Assembly (NCBI GenBank): GCA_002292285.1
Contig: DBBP01000014.1
Coordinates: forward strand, 62,001-126,000
Length of the DNA: 64,000 nt
DNA from: Proteobacteria bacterium UBA981
Lineage (GTDB): Bacteria; Pseudomonadota; Gammaproteobacteria; Ga0077536
Direction: 5' to 3'
How positions within the stretch are numbered: position 1 is the stretch's first letter; each line of letters starts with the position of its first letter. The notes under the pieces were generated by a model. The model did not search any database. It had not been told where the DNA came from and worked only from the letters and a program-made list of their open reading frames with translations. Of the stretch, positions 15,918 through 24,813 are shown one piece after another. A program made the translations under genes and the position numbers.

Positions 15918-17228
15918 ATGAGTAATCAAAAAGACACCGCAGCGGCTGAGGTCGCGCGACTGGATAGTGCCGGTGCGGCGCATGAATTCACCGTCAAAGA
16001 CGGCACGGTTGGACCTAGCGTGATCGATATTTCGTCGCTCTACGCCAAGACTGGACAATTTACCTACGACCCGGGTTTCACCTCCACCGCGAGCTGCGAA
16101 TCGAAAATCACCTATATCGACGGCGACGAGGGGATCTTGCTCTACCGTGGATATCCAATCGGCCAGCTGGCTGAAAAGAGCAGCTTTCTCGAAACTGCAT
16201 TCTTACTCCTCAATGGTGAGTTGCCGAGCAAACCGGAGTTCGAAGAATTCGAACACGCCATCACCCACCACACGATGGTGCATGAGCAACTGCATGACTT
16301 TTTCTCAGGCTTCCGGCGCGATGCCCACCCGATGGCGATTATGTGCGGTGTCGTGGGCGCGTTGTCCGCGTTCTACCACGACTCGACCGACGTCAATGAC
16401 CCGCATCAGCGCCTTGTTGCTGGCCGCCGTCTGATCGCAAAAATGCCAACCATTGCGGCAATGGCCTTCAAATATTCGTTGGGTCAGCCATTCATATACC
16501 CAAACAATGACCTCGATTACACCGCCAATTTCCTCAACATGTGTTTTAGCGTGCCGGCTTCAAACGATGCTGTCAGCCCTACTCTGGCGCGCGCCATGGA
16601 CAAGATTTTTATTCTGCACGCTGATCACGAACAGAACGCCTCGACTTCGACGGTGCGTCTGGCGAGTTCTTCCGGTGCAAATCCGTTCGCATGTATCGCG
16701 GCGGGTATCGCCTGCCTGTGGGGCCCGGCACATGGCGGTGCGAATGAAGCCGCACTGAACATGTTGTCCGAAATCGGTGATGTCTCGCGTATTCCCGAAT
16801 ACGTCAAAAAGGCTAAGGACAAAAACGACCCGTTCCGTCTGATGGGGTTCGGGCATCGTGTCTATAAGAATTATGACCCGCGTGCGCGGGTGATGCAGGA
16901 GACCTGCCATGAAGTGCTGGCGGAACTTGGCATCAAGGGCGATCCGCTGCTCGACGTTGCGATGGAGTTGGAACGTATCGCACTATCTGATGAGTATTTC
17001 ATTGAGAAGAAACTGTATCCGAACATTGATTTCTACTCTGGCATTACGCTGAAAGCAATGGGATTCCCGACCACCATGTTCACCGCATTGTTTGCATTGG
17101 CGCGTACGGTCGGCTGGGTTGCACAATGGCACGAGATGATTGAAGACCCGAGCCAGCGCATCGGACGTCCGCGTCAGCTGTACACCGGTTATGACCACCG
17201 CGACTACGTCGGTCTGGATAAGCGCTAA
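15918..17228 (+). CDS. gltA: Citrate synthase (type II, hexameric)
   Basis: A 436-residue citrate synthase condensing acetyl-CoA with oxaloacetate, the entry step of the TCA cycle. The sequence has the standard proteobacterial type II features: GYPIGQLAE in the N-terminal part, the catalytic His regions HADHEQNASTSTVR and WGPAHGGANEA, GFGHRVYKNYDPRA, and the catalytic Asp in NIDFYSGI. Length agrees with the E. coli enzyme (427 residues). A MaoC-family gene follows after 17 bp and an AAA+ ATPase gene after that, so read-through is possible. The usual flanking sdh genes of many gammaproteobacteria are absent here. Confidence 0.97.
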   Translation: MSNQKDTAAAEVARLDSAGAAHEFTVKDGTVGPSVIDISSLYAKTGQFTYDPGFTSTASCESKITYIDGDEGILLYRGYPIGQLAEKSSFLETAFLLLNGELPSKPEFEEFEHAITHHTMVHEQLHDFFSGFRRDAHPMAIMCGVVGALSAFYHDSTDVNDPHQRLVAGRRLIAKMPTIAAMAFKYSLGQPFIYPNNDLDYTANFLNMCFSVPASNDAVSPTLARAMDKIFILHADHEQNASTSTVRLASSSGANPFACIAAGIACLWGPAHGGANEAALNMLSEIGDVSRIPEYVKKAKDKNDPFRLMGFGHRVYKNYDPRARVMQETCHEVLAELGIKGDPLLDVAMELERIALSDEYFIEKKLYPNIDFYSGITLKAMGFPTTMFTALFALARTVGWVAQWHEMIEDPSQRIGRPRQLYTGYDHRDYVGLDKR

Positions 17229-17245
17229 TCACTAGCGCGCCAGCA

Positions 17246-17725
17246 GTGAGCGCTACGTCGGCGGGGTTGAAGTCGCGTTACTTTGAGGACTATATCGTCG
17301 GCGACGAGATAGAATTCGGCGAGACCACCGTCGACGAGCAGGAACTGCTCGAGTTCGCGCAGAAGTTCGATCCGCAGCCGTTCCACCTCGACCATGAGGC
17401 GGCTGCACAAACTCATTTTGGCGGACTTGTGACCAGCGGATGGCATACCTGTTCCATGCTCATGCGGATGATGGTCGATCACTACATTTCCGAAGTCGCG
17501 AGCATGGGCTCGCCGGGCGTGGACGAGATTCGCTGGCTGGTGCCGGTGCGCCCGGGCGACGTGCTCAGGGCGCGGGTCCGGATTACGGAAGCTCGCCGCT
17601 CGAATTCCAAACCCGATCGGGGTCTGGTGCGCTCGTCCATCGAGCTCATAAACCAAAACGAGAAAATTTGCATGACGATGAACTCGGTTGGTTTTTTTAA
17701 ATGCCGGAACGTAGTCCCTGGCTAA
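17246..17725 (+). CDS. MaoC-family hotdog dehydratase
   Basis: A 159-residue single-hotdog protein of the MaoC family, which hydrates or dehydrates enoyl-CoA substrates. The hydratase motif is visible in FDPQPFHLDHEAA, with the catalytic Asp and His, followed by the typical FGGLVTSGWHTCSMLMRM and later GVDEIRWLVPVRPGDVL. It starts with GTG 17 bp after citrate synthase and ends 19 bp before the AAA+ gene. The physiological substrate is unknown; such proteins occur in fatty-acid, polyhydroxyalkanoate and aromatic-CoA pathways. Confidence 0.88.
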   Translation: MSATSAGLKSRYFEDYIVGDEIEFGETTVDEQELLEFAQKFDPQPFHLDHEAAAQTHFGGLVTSGWHTCSMLMRMMVDHYISEVASMGSPGVDEIRWLVPVRPGDVLRARVRITEARRSNSKPDRGLVRSSIELINQNEKICMTMNSVGFFKCRNVVPG

Positions 17726-17744
17726 GCACGCGAGCTAATCCAGT

Positions 17745-19277
17745 ATGACTGAGCGTGCCGATCTCGAAATATTGCTGGCTTCGCCAGTACCTTTGGTCAC
17801 CATCCAGACCTTCGAAGAAGAACGCACCGTCGAGCTCGTCAAGAGCATCGCAAAGAAACTCGACCACCCCGTCGCCAAGTGGACCATCACAGATGGTCTG
17901 AAATCCCTGACTAAACACGCGCAATTCAGCGCCAACGATCTGCGCCTTGCCGGCGAGGATGCGGCCGTTAGCGCCACGCAGGAAGCCAGTTCAAGTCGCG
18001 ACCCGGAAACTGCGTTGCGCGCGATTCGTAATGGCTCGCGGCCCGGTTTCTACCTGCTCGTTGATCTGCATCCGTTTCTCGACGAACCCGTGCATATCCG
18101 TTTGCTGAAAGAGATTGCTCACGCCTGTGAGAAAAATCATCAGAAGCTGATATTCATAAGTCACGAATTGAGTCTGCCGAGCGAGTTATCGCGCTTTTGC
18201 GCGAACTTCTCCCTCAGCGTGCCAACGCCAATGGAAATCGGGCGCATCATCGCCGAGGAAGCGGCGATCTGGAACGTTAAGCCCGGGGCTGCGCGCATCC
18301 GGGCCGACAAGCAGGCCGTCACCGCGTTGATCAATAACCTGTCAGGCTTAACGCGCAGCGATGTGCGCCGATTGGTGCGTAACGCGATTCACCAGGACGG
18401 AGCTATAACTGCCGACGATGTCGCGGGAGTGACTAGTGCCAAGCGCGAATTGATTGGCCAGGACGGTTTGCTGTCTTATGAATTCGATACGGCATCGATG
18501 TCTGAGGTCGGTGGTTTTGCAAACCTTAAGCAATGGCTATCGCGGCGTCAGAAAAGTTTCTCTGCGGCTGCACAAGGTCGGGCTGACCGGCCGAAAGGCA
18601 TTATGCTGCTCGGTGTGCAGGGCGGAGGCAAAAGTCTTGCAGCGAAGGCGGTCGCCGGAATCTGGAACGTACCTTTGCTGCGTCTGGATTTCGGCGTGTT
18701 GTACAACAAGTTTTTCGGCGAGACCGAGCGTAATATCCGTTCGGCTTTGAGTACCGCGGAGGCGCTGGCCCCGTGCGTGCTGTGGTGTGACGAGATCGAG
18801 AAGGGTATTTCAACTGGCGACTACGATAGTGGTACGTCTAAACGCGTGCTCGGGACGCTGTTGACCTGGATGGCTGAAAATCAACGTCCGGTGTTCATTG
18901 TTGCGACCGCGAACGACATCTCCGCACTGCCTCCCGAGCTCATGCGCAAAGGGCGGCTTGATGAAATTTTCTTTGTCGACCTGCCTGGAGCCAGCATTCG
19001 TGAGGAAATTTTTACCATCCATTTGAACAAACGCACACTCGATGTGGCGCAATTCGATGTTGCTGCGCTGGCGACTGCCAGTGACGGATTTACCGGAGCG
19101 GAGATTGAGCAAGCGGTGGTGTCGAGCTGTTATTCGGCGCAAGCTGAGGATGCCACGATCGGCACACAACATGTGCTGGCAGAAATTAATGCCACCCGAC
19201 CGTTATCGGTGGTGATGGCCGAAGATATCCAGCGCTTGCGCGACTGGGCACGCGAGAGAACGGTTTCAGCAAGTTGA
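17745..19277 (+). CDS. Ycf46-like AAA+ ATPase
   Basis: A 510-residue AAA+ ATPase resembling Ycf46 of cyanobacteria and plastids. The N-terminal 240 residues form a family-specific region (VDLHPFLDEPVHIRLLKEI and LSGLTRSDVRRLVRNAI are typical). The C-terminal AAA+ module has Walker A GVQGGGKS (290-297), Walker B VLWCDE (345-350), a sensor Asn390 in ATAND and the arginine-rich RKGRLDEIFF. Ycf46 proteins have been linked to regulation of CO2 use in cyanobacteria; the role in proteobacteria is unclear. A protein-remodelling activity is a safe inference. The C-terminus overlaps nothing; the amn operon converges on it 47 bp downstream. Confidence 0.85.
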   Translation: MTERADLEILLASPVPLVTIQTFEEERTVELVKSIAKKLDHPVAKWTITDGLKSLTKHAQFSANDLRLAGEDAAVSATQEASSSRDPETALRAIRNGSRPGFYLLVDLHPFLDEPVHIRLLKEIAHACEKNHQKLIFISHELSLPSELSRFCANFSLSVPTPMEIGRIIAEEAAIWNVKPGAARIRADKQAVTALINNLSGLTRSDVRRLVRNAIHQDGAITADDVAGVTSAKRELIGQDGLLSYEFDTASMSEVGGFANLKQWLSRRQKSFSAAAQGRADRPKGIMLLGVQGGGKSLAAKAVAGIWNVPLLRLDFGVLYNKFFGETERNIRSALSTAEALAPCVLWCDEIEKGISTGDYDSGTSKRVLGTLLTWMAENQRPVFIVATANDISALPPELMRKGRLDEIFFVDLPGASIREEIFTIHLNKRTLDVAQFDVAALATASDGFTGAEIEQAVVSSCYSAQAEDATIGTQHVLAEINATRPLSVVMAEDIQRLRDWARERTVSAS

Positions 19278-19324
19278 ATCCGCGCACCAGCACCAGCACC
19301 TGGCCGCAGCAGATCGACGCCCCG

Positions 19325-20137
19325 TCAAACCGAGAATTCAACCACCGCACCGCCCGCGCCATACAAGGGCCCATACCCATGCACGGTCGCGCTACTGAAC
19401 TGGCCGCCCAGGGCACCGAACACGAACGCGCAATGCTTGAAGCCCATGTCGACCTTCGCCTCGGCAGCGTATTGGGGGGCTAGCTGTACGACTTCATCAG
19501 CGGCACCCGCTTCCATCAGGGCCAGTATCCTCTTGTTCCAATCGTCGTCGATGTCGTTCGCGATATGGTCGTCAGCTATCTCGATGGTGTGGCGGAACGC
19601 TGATCCGGATAATCCACCGACGCCGACAACCGCGATACGGCGGCCGAGCTTGTCCGCCTGAGCGCTCGCCAAACGGCCGAGCTGATAGGTCATATCCCAG
19701 TTGTGATAGACGTTGTTGGAGGTCACGGCCATCGCGCAATCGCCTTGCGAGTCGAGAAAATTCGCTGCCACTATCGTCCCGGTATCAACCGGGAATGCAT
19801 CGTAGTCGACGCCTTTCGAACGGATATCAACTTCGTGTGTTACTGCGACAATTGCGTTGGTCAGCTCGGTGTCGATGCGCAGATTGAATGGCAGGTCGCC
19901 GTATTCATGCCAGTTCTCGTCAACGTGTACGCCGCTCACTTGCGGGCGATTCAGCCATAGTTGATCGAGCACAGCTATCCATTGCGTTGAATACACGACA
20001 ATCGTGTCGGGCTTCACACTTGCCAGCGCGCTGCCGGCTTTTTGCATGGCGCTCGCCAGCGCACCCCAGGGCGGGTTATCGCGTTGCACGTAAGGCAGCG
20101 GTGAACCGGGCAGTAAAAATGCGCAAACAACACTCAT
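19325..20137 (-). CDS. amnA: 2-Aminophenol 1,6-dioxygenase alpha subunit
   Basis: A 270-residue LigB-superfamily protein matching the non-catalytic alpha subunit of 2-aminophenol 1,6-dioxygenase (about 271 residues). Family segments include VCAFLLPGSPLPY, VYSTQWIAVLDQLWLNRP, GVHVDENWHEYGDL, YDAFPVDTGT, SNNVYH and VVGVGGLSGS. The iron-binding His pair of the beta subunit is replaced (LLPG in place of LAPH, STQW in place of SPHW), as expected for the structural subunit. It is 13 bp downstream of the beta-subunit gene and ends the operon amnD-amnB-amnA. The complex opens 2-aminophenol to 2-aminomuconic 6-semialdehyde. Confidence 0.92.
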   Translation of the reverse strand: MSVVCAFLLPGSPLPYVQRDNPPWGALASAMQKAGSALASVKPDTIVVYSTQWIAVLDQLWLNRPQVSGVHVDENWHEYGDLPFNLRIDTELTNAIVAVTHEVDIRSKGVDYDAFPVDTGTIVAANFLDSQGDCAMAVTSNNVYHNWDMTYQLGRLASAQADKLGRRIAVVGVGGLSGSAFRHTIEIADDHIANDIDDDWNKRILALMEAGAADEVVQLAPQYAAEAKVDMGFKHCAFVFGALGGQFSSATVHGYGPLYGAGGAVVEFSV

Positions 20138-20150
20138 TCGATGGCGCTCC

Positions 20151-21056
20151 CTACGCGGCCTGGGCCAATCCGGCTTTAACCAGATTCCATTCCATGACGG
20201 CGTTACCGGTCCCGATCACCGTGCCATAACCGTGTAGCTCACCGGCTAGCTCGGGGTAGTTCATGGCGGCAAACATCCAGGTAAAAGCACCCGACTTCAC
20301 TTCGGCAAAGGCTTCCTCGATGAACTGCGGTAGTAAATCGAATGATTCTTTGATTTTGCCGGCCCGCCACAATTCAATCATGCGCATATCCCACAAATAG
20401 CCGGCCATGTTCTGCGGATGCTCTTGCGACATATCTTCCGGTGGCTCGGGTTCTCTGCTGAAGTGGTAGTGGCACAAAGTGTTCGACGCCAGCACCACCG
20501 CCCGCCGACCGCTGGCTTCCACGGCCGCGCGAGTGGCTTTCCCGAGTAAGTCCATCTCGCCGAGGCCTTCTTCGGTTGACAGGTAATAAGGTGAGTTATT
20601 CGCGGAGATACCGACCACCGGGATATCCCATTGCGGTCGAATCATATGGAGTGTAGTGATCGTGCCGTAATCAACGCGGAAATTCGGATTGCGCATCATT
20701 TTGGTCGTGAGTCCCACTTTGGCGCCCTCGGCGGCACACGCTTCGGCCAGCTCAACGTCGACCTCAAGGTCGAACTGATAACGAAAAATATTCGGAAAAA
20801 TCGGATCGACGGATTTGCCGCCGAGATCTTTCACGCCGAGAAAATGATGGCCCTGCTGGGTTATCCAATGCGGCGAGTGGACCATCAATACGTCAGGTTT
20901 TAGTTCATCAATGGATTGACGTGCCCGTTCGTAGGCCCAGCGCAATTGCTCCCAGCCACCCTGAGAGCGGGGTTCGTTCTGCGGCGGATTTTCACCGAAT
21001 ACCAGATGTGGCGGGTGCGGGGCGAGGAAGCCGGCAACGATTTCACCTTTAGACAT
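20151..21056 (-). CDS. amnB: 2-Aminophenol 1,6-dioxygenase beta (catalytic) subunit
   Basis: A 301-residue class III extradiol dioxygenase closely resembling AmnB of Pseudomonas and Comamonas. The segments FLAPHPPHLVFGENPPQNEP, VHSPHWITQQGHHFLGV and FAEVKSGAFTWM are near-identical to the known enzyme. The Fe(II) ligands are predicted to be His14, His63 and Glu252, one residue offset from His13, His62 and Glu251 of AmnB as I recall them; the catalytic His in NTLCHYHF is also kept. It lies between amnD (18 bp upstream) and amnA (13 bp downstream). The reaction cleaves 2-aminophenol, made for example from nitrobenzene or nitrophenols by other enzymes. Confidence 0.95.
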   Translation of the reverse strand: MSKGEIVAGFLAPHPPHLVFGENPPQNEPRSQGGWEQLRWAYERARQSIDELKPDVLMVHSPHWITQQGHHFLGVKDLGGKSVDPIFPNIFRYQFDLEVDVELAEACAAEGAKVGLTTKMMRNPNFRVDYGTITTLHMIRPQWDIPVVGISANNSPYYLSTEEGLGEMDLLGKATRAAVEASGRRAVVLASNTLCHYHFSREPEPPEDMSQEHPQNMAGYLWDMRMIELWRAGKIKESFDLLPQFIEEAFAEVKSGAFTWMFAAMNYPELAGELHGYGTVIGTGNAVMEWNLVKAGLAQAA

Positions 21057-21074
21057 GGTGCTTCTCCAAGCTGT

Positions 21075-21494
21075 TCAGGCGCGCGCCTTGTAGGCAACGG
21101 CCTTGATCTCGATGAGCAGATGCGGATGCGGCAGTTGATGAACGGCGACTGTCGTACGCGCAGGCCCATCATAGTCAAAATACTCGCCGTAGGCTTCGTT
21201 ATAGCCGGCGAAATCGTTCATGTTGACGAGGAAGATCGAGATTTCTACCAGGTCACCGAGTTCGGCATCAAATTCCTTGAGGATACTGGCGATGTTGTCG
21301 ATCACCGCGCGCGTCTGCACTGCGATGTCGAGCCGCGTTGTGCCCATTTCATCGACGCTTGCGCCGGCTATGGTGTTGTCGGCGCGTCTGGAGCTGGTGC
21401 CAGAGACAAAAATATAGTCGCCGGCGCGCCGCGCGTGAGGGTATTTGCCGCGTGGCTTGGCTTTGCCGGTGAGGACCTTGCTATCTGCGGTCAT
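21075..21494 (-). CDS. amnD: 2-Aminomuconate deaminase (RidA family)
   Basis: A 139-residue RidA-fold enzyme matching 2-aminomuconate deaminase in length and sequence: GKAKPRGKYPHARRAGDYIFVSGTSSRR, MNDFAGYNEAYGEYF, then ARTTVAVHQLPHPHLLIEIKAVAYK. It converts 2-aminomuconate to 4-oxalocrotonate with release of ammonia. An AGGAAA site precedes the ATG. It is the first gene of the amnDBA operon. The intervening dehydrogenase (AmnC, aminomuconic semialdehyde dehydrogenase) and the lower-pathway genes are not adjacent, so they must be supplied elsewhere; the aldehyde dehydrogenases in this window are candidates only by family. Confidence 0.92.
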   Translation of the reverse strand: MTADSKVLTGKAKPRGKYPHARRAGDYIFVSGTSSRRADNTIAGASVDEMGTTRLDIAVQTRAVIDNIASILKEFDAELGDLVEISIFLVNMNDFAGYNEAYGEYFDYDGPARTTVAVHQLPHPHLLIEIKAVAYKARA

Positions 21495-21817
21495 TGCTCA
21501 TTTCCTGGGTTGTAGATCGGTACGGAGTGACATAGTTGGCAGGGGACAATTGCCCTAAAGTGCAGCCGTGTATCGCTCGCGCTCCAAGCCAGCGTTATCG
21601 TCACTGCAATAAGGTTTTAACAAATTGCCCGGCAGACCGATATGCTGGCACCAGGCGACTCGTTCATCAGCCGCTTTGCTCGGCGTCGCAATGGTGAGTG
21701 CTGGGCCGCGCGGGACAGGCTTCTATCAATGGGCGCAGGCACTGGTTTCTCGCTCGGAGCGGAGGCCAGCAGGGCGGACGCACACGTTAGATTGGCCCGC
21801 GGCGGAGGGGACTAGTT
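21495..21817. other. Divergent intergenic region between amnD and MetE-like gene
   Basis: These 323 bp separate the amn operon from the MetE-like gene and must hold both promoters. A GGAGGGG Shine-Dalgarno for the plus-strand gene lies at its right end. The short open frames within show no family resemblance. I see no clear palindromic operator or terminator. Confidence 0.5.
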
Positions 21818-22849
21818 ATGCCAGGTAAACTTTTTTCTACGACGGTGGTCGGCAGCTATCCGCAACCGGCGTGGCTGGTTGATAGCGAAGCGCTGAAAGC
21901 TTTGGTCGTGCCACGTGTGCGAGCACCGCAAGTTTGGCGGGTAGCACCTGAGTATCTTCTCGAAGCGCAAAACGATGCCACGATTCTTGCCATCCGGGAT
22001 CAGGAACAGGCAGGCATCGATACTATTACCGATGGTGAGATGCGGCGCGAAAGTTATTCCAATCGATTTGGCACATCGCTCGACGGCATCGATATGGAGC
22101 AACCCTTCATTCGCGAACTAGGTGAGTTCAGGATCCCGATGCCGCGGGTCGTTGGGCCGCTGGTACGCCCGGGGCCAGTCGAAGTCGAAGATTTGCAGTT
22201 CCTCCGCGCGCATACCAGCCGGCGCAGCAAGATTACTCTGCCGGGCCCATTCACGCTTAGCAAACAGGCGAAGGATGATTATTACCACGATGCCGAAGCG
22301 GTCGCGATGGCCTACGCCGCTGTGGTGAACGCTGAGGCTCTTGATTTACAGGCGGCTGGGGCCGATGTCATTCAACTCGACGAGCCGTGGCTGCGCGATG
22401 ACCCGGATGGGGCCAACAGCTACGGCGTAAAGGCGATTAATCGAGCGCTCGAAGGTGTGACCTGCACGACCTGCATTCATCTTTGTTTTGGCTACGGCTT
22501 TGTGGTCTCGAAAGACAAGCCCAAGGCTTATGCGTTCCTGGAGCAGTTGGCCGATTGCGTGGTCGATCAAATTTCGGTGGAAGCCGCCCAACCACATCTC
22601 GACCTCGGTGTGTTTAGGGGACTCACTAATAAGGCCATCGTGCTTGGCGTCGTTGACCTGTCGAACAACGACATTGAAAGTGCTGAAGTACTAAGCCACC
22701 GCATCCGGCGCGCACTGCCTTTCGTGGCCGCCGAGCGGCTGATTCCGGCGCCCGATTGCGGCATGAAATACCTGAGTCGCGCCGCAGCGATAGGTAAGCT
22801 TACGGCACTCACTGCAGCTGCAGCGCAGTTACGCCAGGAGTTCGGCTGA
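21818..22849 (+). CDS. MetE-like cobalamin-independent methionine synthase family protein
   Basis: A 343-residue protein equal to the catalytic C-terminal barrel of cobalamin-independent methionine synthase, without the N-terminal half. It begins TTVVGSYPQP and has ITDGEMRRESY, QLDEPWL and the zinc ligands His221 and Cys223 (in IHLCFGYG) and Cys314 (in PAPDCGMKYL). Short MetE-like proteins of this size include methyltransferases acting on simple thiols and the epoxyalkane:coenzyme M transferase. Here the gene is divergent from the amn operon, so it may demethylate or transfer an alkyl group in xenobiotic use, or make methionine from another methyl donor. The family is certain, the role not. 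Confidence 0.8.
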   Translation: MPGKLFSTTVVGSYPQPAWLVDSEALKALVVPRVRAPQVWRVAPEYLLEAQNDATILAIRDQEQAGIDTITDGEMRRESYSNRFGTSLDGIDMEQPFIRELGEFRIPMPRVVGPLVRPGPVEVEDLQFLRAHTSRRSKITLPGPFTLSKQAKDDYYHDAEAVAMAYAAVVNAEALDLQAAGADVIQLDEPWLRDDPDGANSYGVKAINRALEGVTCTTCIHLCFGYGFVVSKDKPKAYAFLEQLADCVVDQISVEAAQPHLDLGVFRGLTNKAIVLGVVDLSNNDIESAEVLSHRIRRALPFVAAERLIPAPDCGMKYLSRAAAIGKLTALTAAAAQLRQEFG

Positions 22850-22929
22850 AGGCCTTGCCGACCTCGCCGACTCCAGCTCCGACCCAAGGTACGCTAATCA
22901 TTCGCGCTCGATTTTGAATCGAAGCGCGT

Positions 22930-24534
22930 CTAGCCCGTCACAGCCGGCGCGATCGCAATCACCGAGCCTGCCCCGTCACAACCCACCAGCAGGCGGCCGT
23001 CGCTGGTGGCGCTCAAATCCGCGAACGGCAGCAGCGGCCCAGGTAGCAAATCATCGATGCCCGGTAACACCTTCGGCGTGATGCCGGCATTTGCACCCAA
23101 TGCGAGTCCGCTTGCGATGATGTCCGACTGCACACTTGTGTGATTAAAACGAGTCAGCGTGCGCGCGCCGCGATCAAGCACAAACGTATCGTCACCAAGC
23201 ACCGCAACGCCGTGCGGATCCTGGAGTCCGCTCATCATGACACTCACAACACCGTCCTTAATATGAACGAGCTGCCCCGCGCCGCTCGCTGAAACCACGC
23301 ACGAGCCGTCCGCGCGTGCGGCAATGCCCGTGGGTGCCTGCAAACCGCGCGCGAGGGTTGTAGTTTGTCCTGTTGTCGAGATCTGTAACACGCGGCCGGT
23401 GTCCGTTTCGCAAGCGAGCAACTGGCCATCGCGGGTGCAGGCTATACCGCTCAGATTACCCAGTCCTTCGGTCACAACTTCAATGCCCTGGCCTGGTCGG
23501 TAACGCGCGATCGTGCCGGCCGTAGTCGTCAGGTAGCAGCCATCATCGAGTGCGCACACGCTACGCACAAAGCCGGGGAAATCTGCGTTGATCATCAGCG
23601 CTGGGCGCGATGCGACGTGACCATCCGGCGCGACCACCACCAGACTCATACCGTCTGATATATACAGCGTGTGGTCCGGTGCACTGGCAAGGCCAAACGG
23701 TCCGAGTAAGCCGCCATTGACGATGACTCGTTCCTTGCCCGCACTGTCTATCTCGGCCACGCCGCCATCGGTGAAGTGAGACACAAACAAGCGCCCGTCC
23801 GGTGTGAAAGCGAAATTATCGATTCCTGGTCTCACTGTACCCACCACAGTGCGCGCGATGGTGTGCAAATCGATGCGGGTGATATCGCCACTGCCAGCTT
23901 CGGTAGTGAACAGTTCGCCACTCGGACTGAACTTCACTGCAGTAGGGATCGCGAGCCCGGCCATAACGCGCTCCGGACGACCACCGTCGATCGCCACTCG
24001 CCAGATCTCGCCGGCCATCACTTGTGGAAAATACAGCGCCCCGTCGGGGCCCATCGCCAGCGCGTTAGGCGTTACCAAATCCTCGGCAATCACGCGCGGC
24101 GCGCGGCCGTCGGCATACAACTCCAGAACGCGCCCCCCCAACCGGAATTCATCCATGAAAATGCGGTCATCGTGAATCGTAATGCCGTTCGCCACCGGGA
24201 CGTTGTCTGCTATTACACGGACGTCGCCGTTTGGCATTCGCGCGCTGACCCGTTCGCTCATAACTTCAGTCATGTACAGCACGCCGTGCGAGTCAAACGC
24301 CAGATCGTCCGGCGCAACGACCTCACCACCGACCGGAACGACCGCCGTCGCGGCCCCCGTTTCGGGATCGAGCGCGCTCACCTGACTTCCAAAAGCCTGG
24401 GCGACGTACAGTGCACCGTCCGGACCAACGCGCATGCCGTTGGCGCCGAACAGGCTACTGGGTTCGCGTACGGTGTTGGACGTCCAGCCAGCAGCTAAAG
24501 TGGGTGGGGTTGCAGGGTAACGGTGTTCAGCCAT
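22930..24534 (-). CDS. SMP-30/gluconolactonase-like beta-propeller protein
   Basis: A 534-residue protein built from repeated propeller blades: GPDGALYVAQAFG, FDSHGVLYMTEVM, GPDGALYFPQVMAG, PDGRLFVSHFTDGG and similar NHL/SMP-30 units through the whole chain. There is no signal peptide. Members of this fold include lactonases and streptogramin lyases, and two tandem propeller domains are likely given the length. The ATG at 24534 with GGGAGA 8 nt before it is preferred over a TTG two codons upstream. It is divergent from the ICL/PEP-mutase-family lyase and P450 genes. A lactonase role in a terpenoid-like pathway is conceivable, but metal ligands cannot be assigned with certainty. Confidence 0.75.
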   Translation of the reverse strand: MAEHRYPATPPTLAAGWTSNTVREPSSLFGANGMRVGPDGALYVAQAFGSQVSALDPETGAATAVVPVGGEVVAPDDLAFDSHGVLYMTEVMSERVSARMPNGDVRVIADNVPVANGITIHDDRIFMDEFRLGGRVLELYADGRAPRVIAEDLVTPNALAMGPDGALYFPQVMAGEIWRVAIDGGRPERVMAGLAIPTAVKFSPSGELFTTEAGSGDITRIDLHTIARTVVGTVRPGIDNFAFTPDGRLFVSHFTDGGVAEIDSAGKERVIVNGGLLGPFGLASAPDHTLYISDGMSLVVVAPDGHVASRPALMINADFPGFVRSVCALDDGCYLTTTAGTIARYRPGQGIEVVTEGLGNLSGIACTRDGQLLACETDTGRVLQISTTGQTTTLARGLQAPTGIAARADGSCVVSASGAGQLVHIKDGVVSVMMSGLQDPHGVAVLGDDTFVLDRGARTLTRFNHTSVQSDIIASGLALGANAGITPKVLPGIDDLLPGPLLPFADLSATSDGRLLVGCDGAGSVIAIAPAVTG

Positions 24535-24813
24535 GGTCAATCTCCCGGAACAAAATAAGCAGGCTTGCGTATCACATCGGCCTGTCTGCCCAGCATGATG
24601 GCATAGGCCAAGTTTCTGTTTGAGCGCAAAGCGCCCGCTCGTGTTGGAGCGAGATCTGGTCTGTGGTGTTGACGCGCCGCCGAAGACTTGGCTTAACTAC
24701 CGCCACCAGACGGCGGTGCGTCCAAGTTGAGGTGTTCACGCGGTCCGGATTGAGCCAGACGTGCCTACGCATCGAGACGCATCGTTTCGGCATTGCCACG
24801 ACGAGGATTTTTC

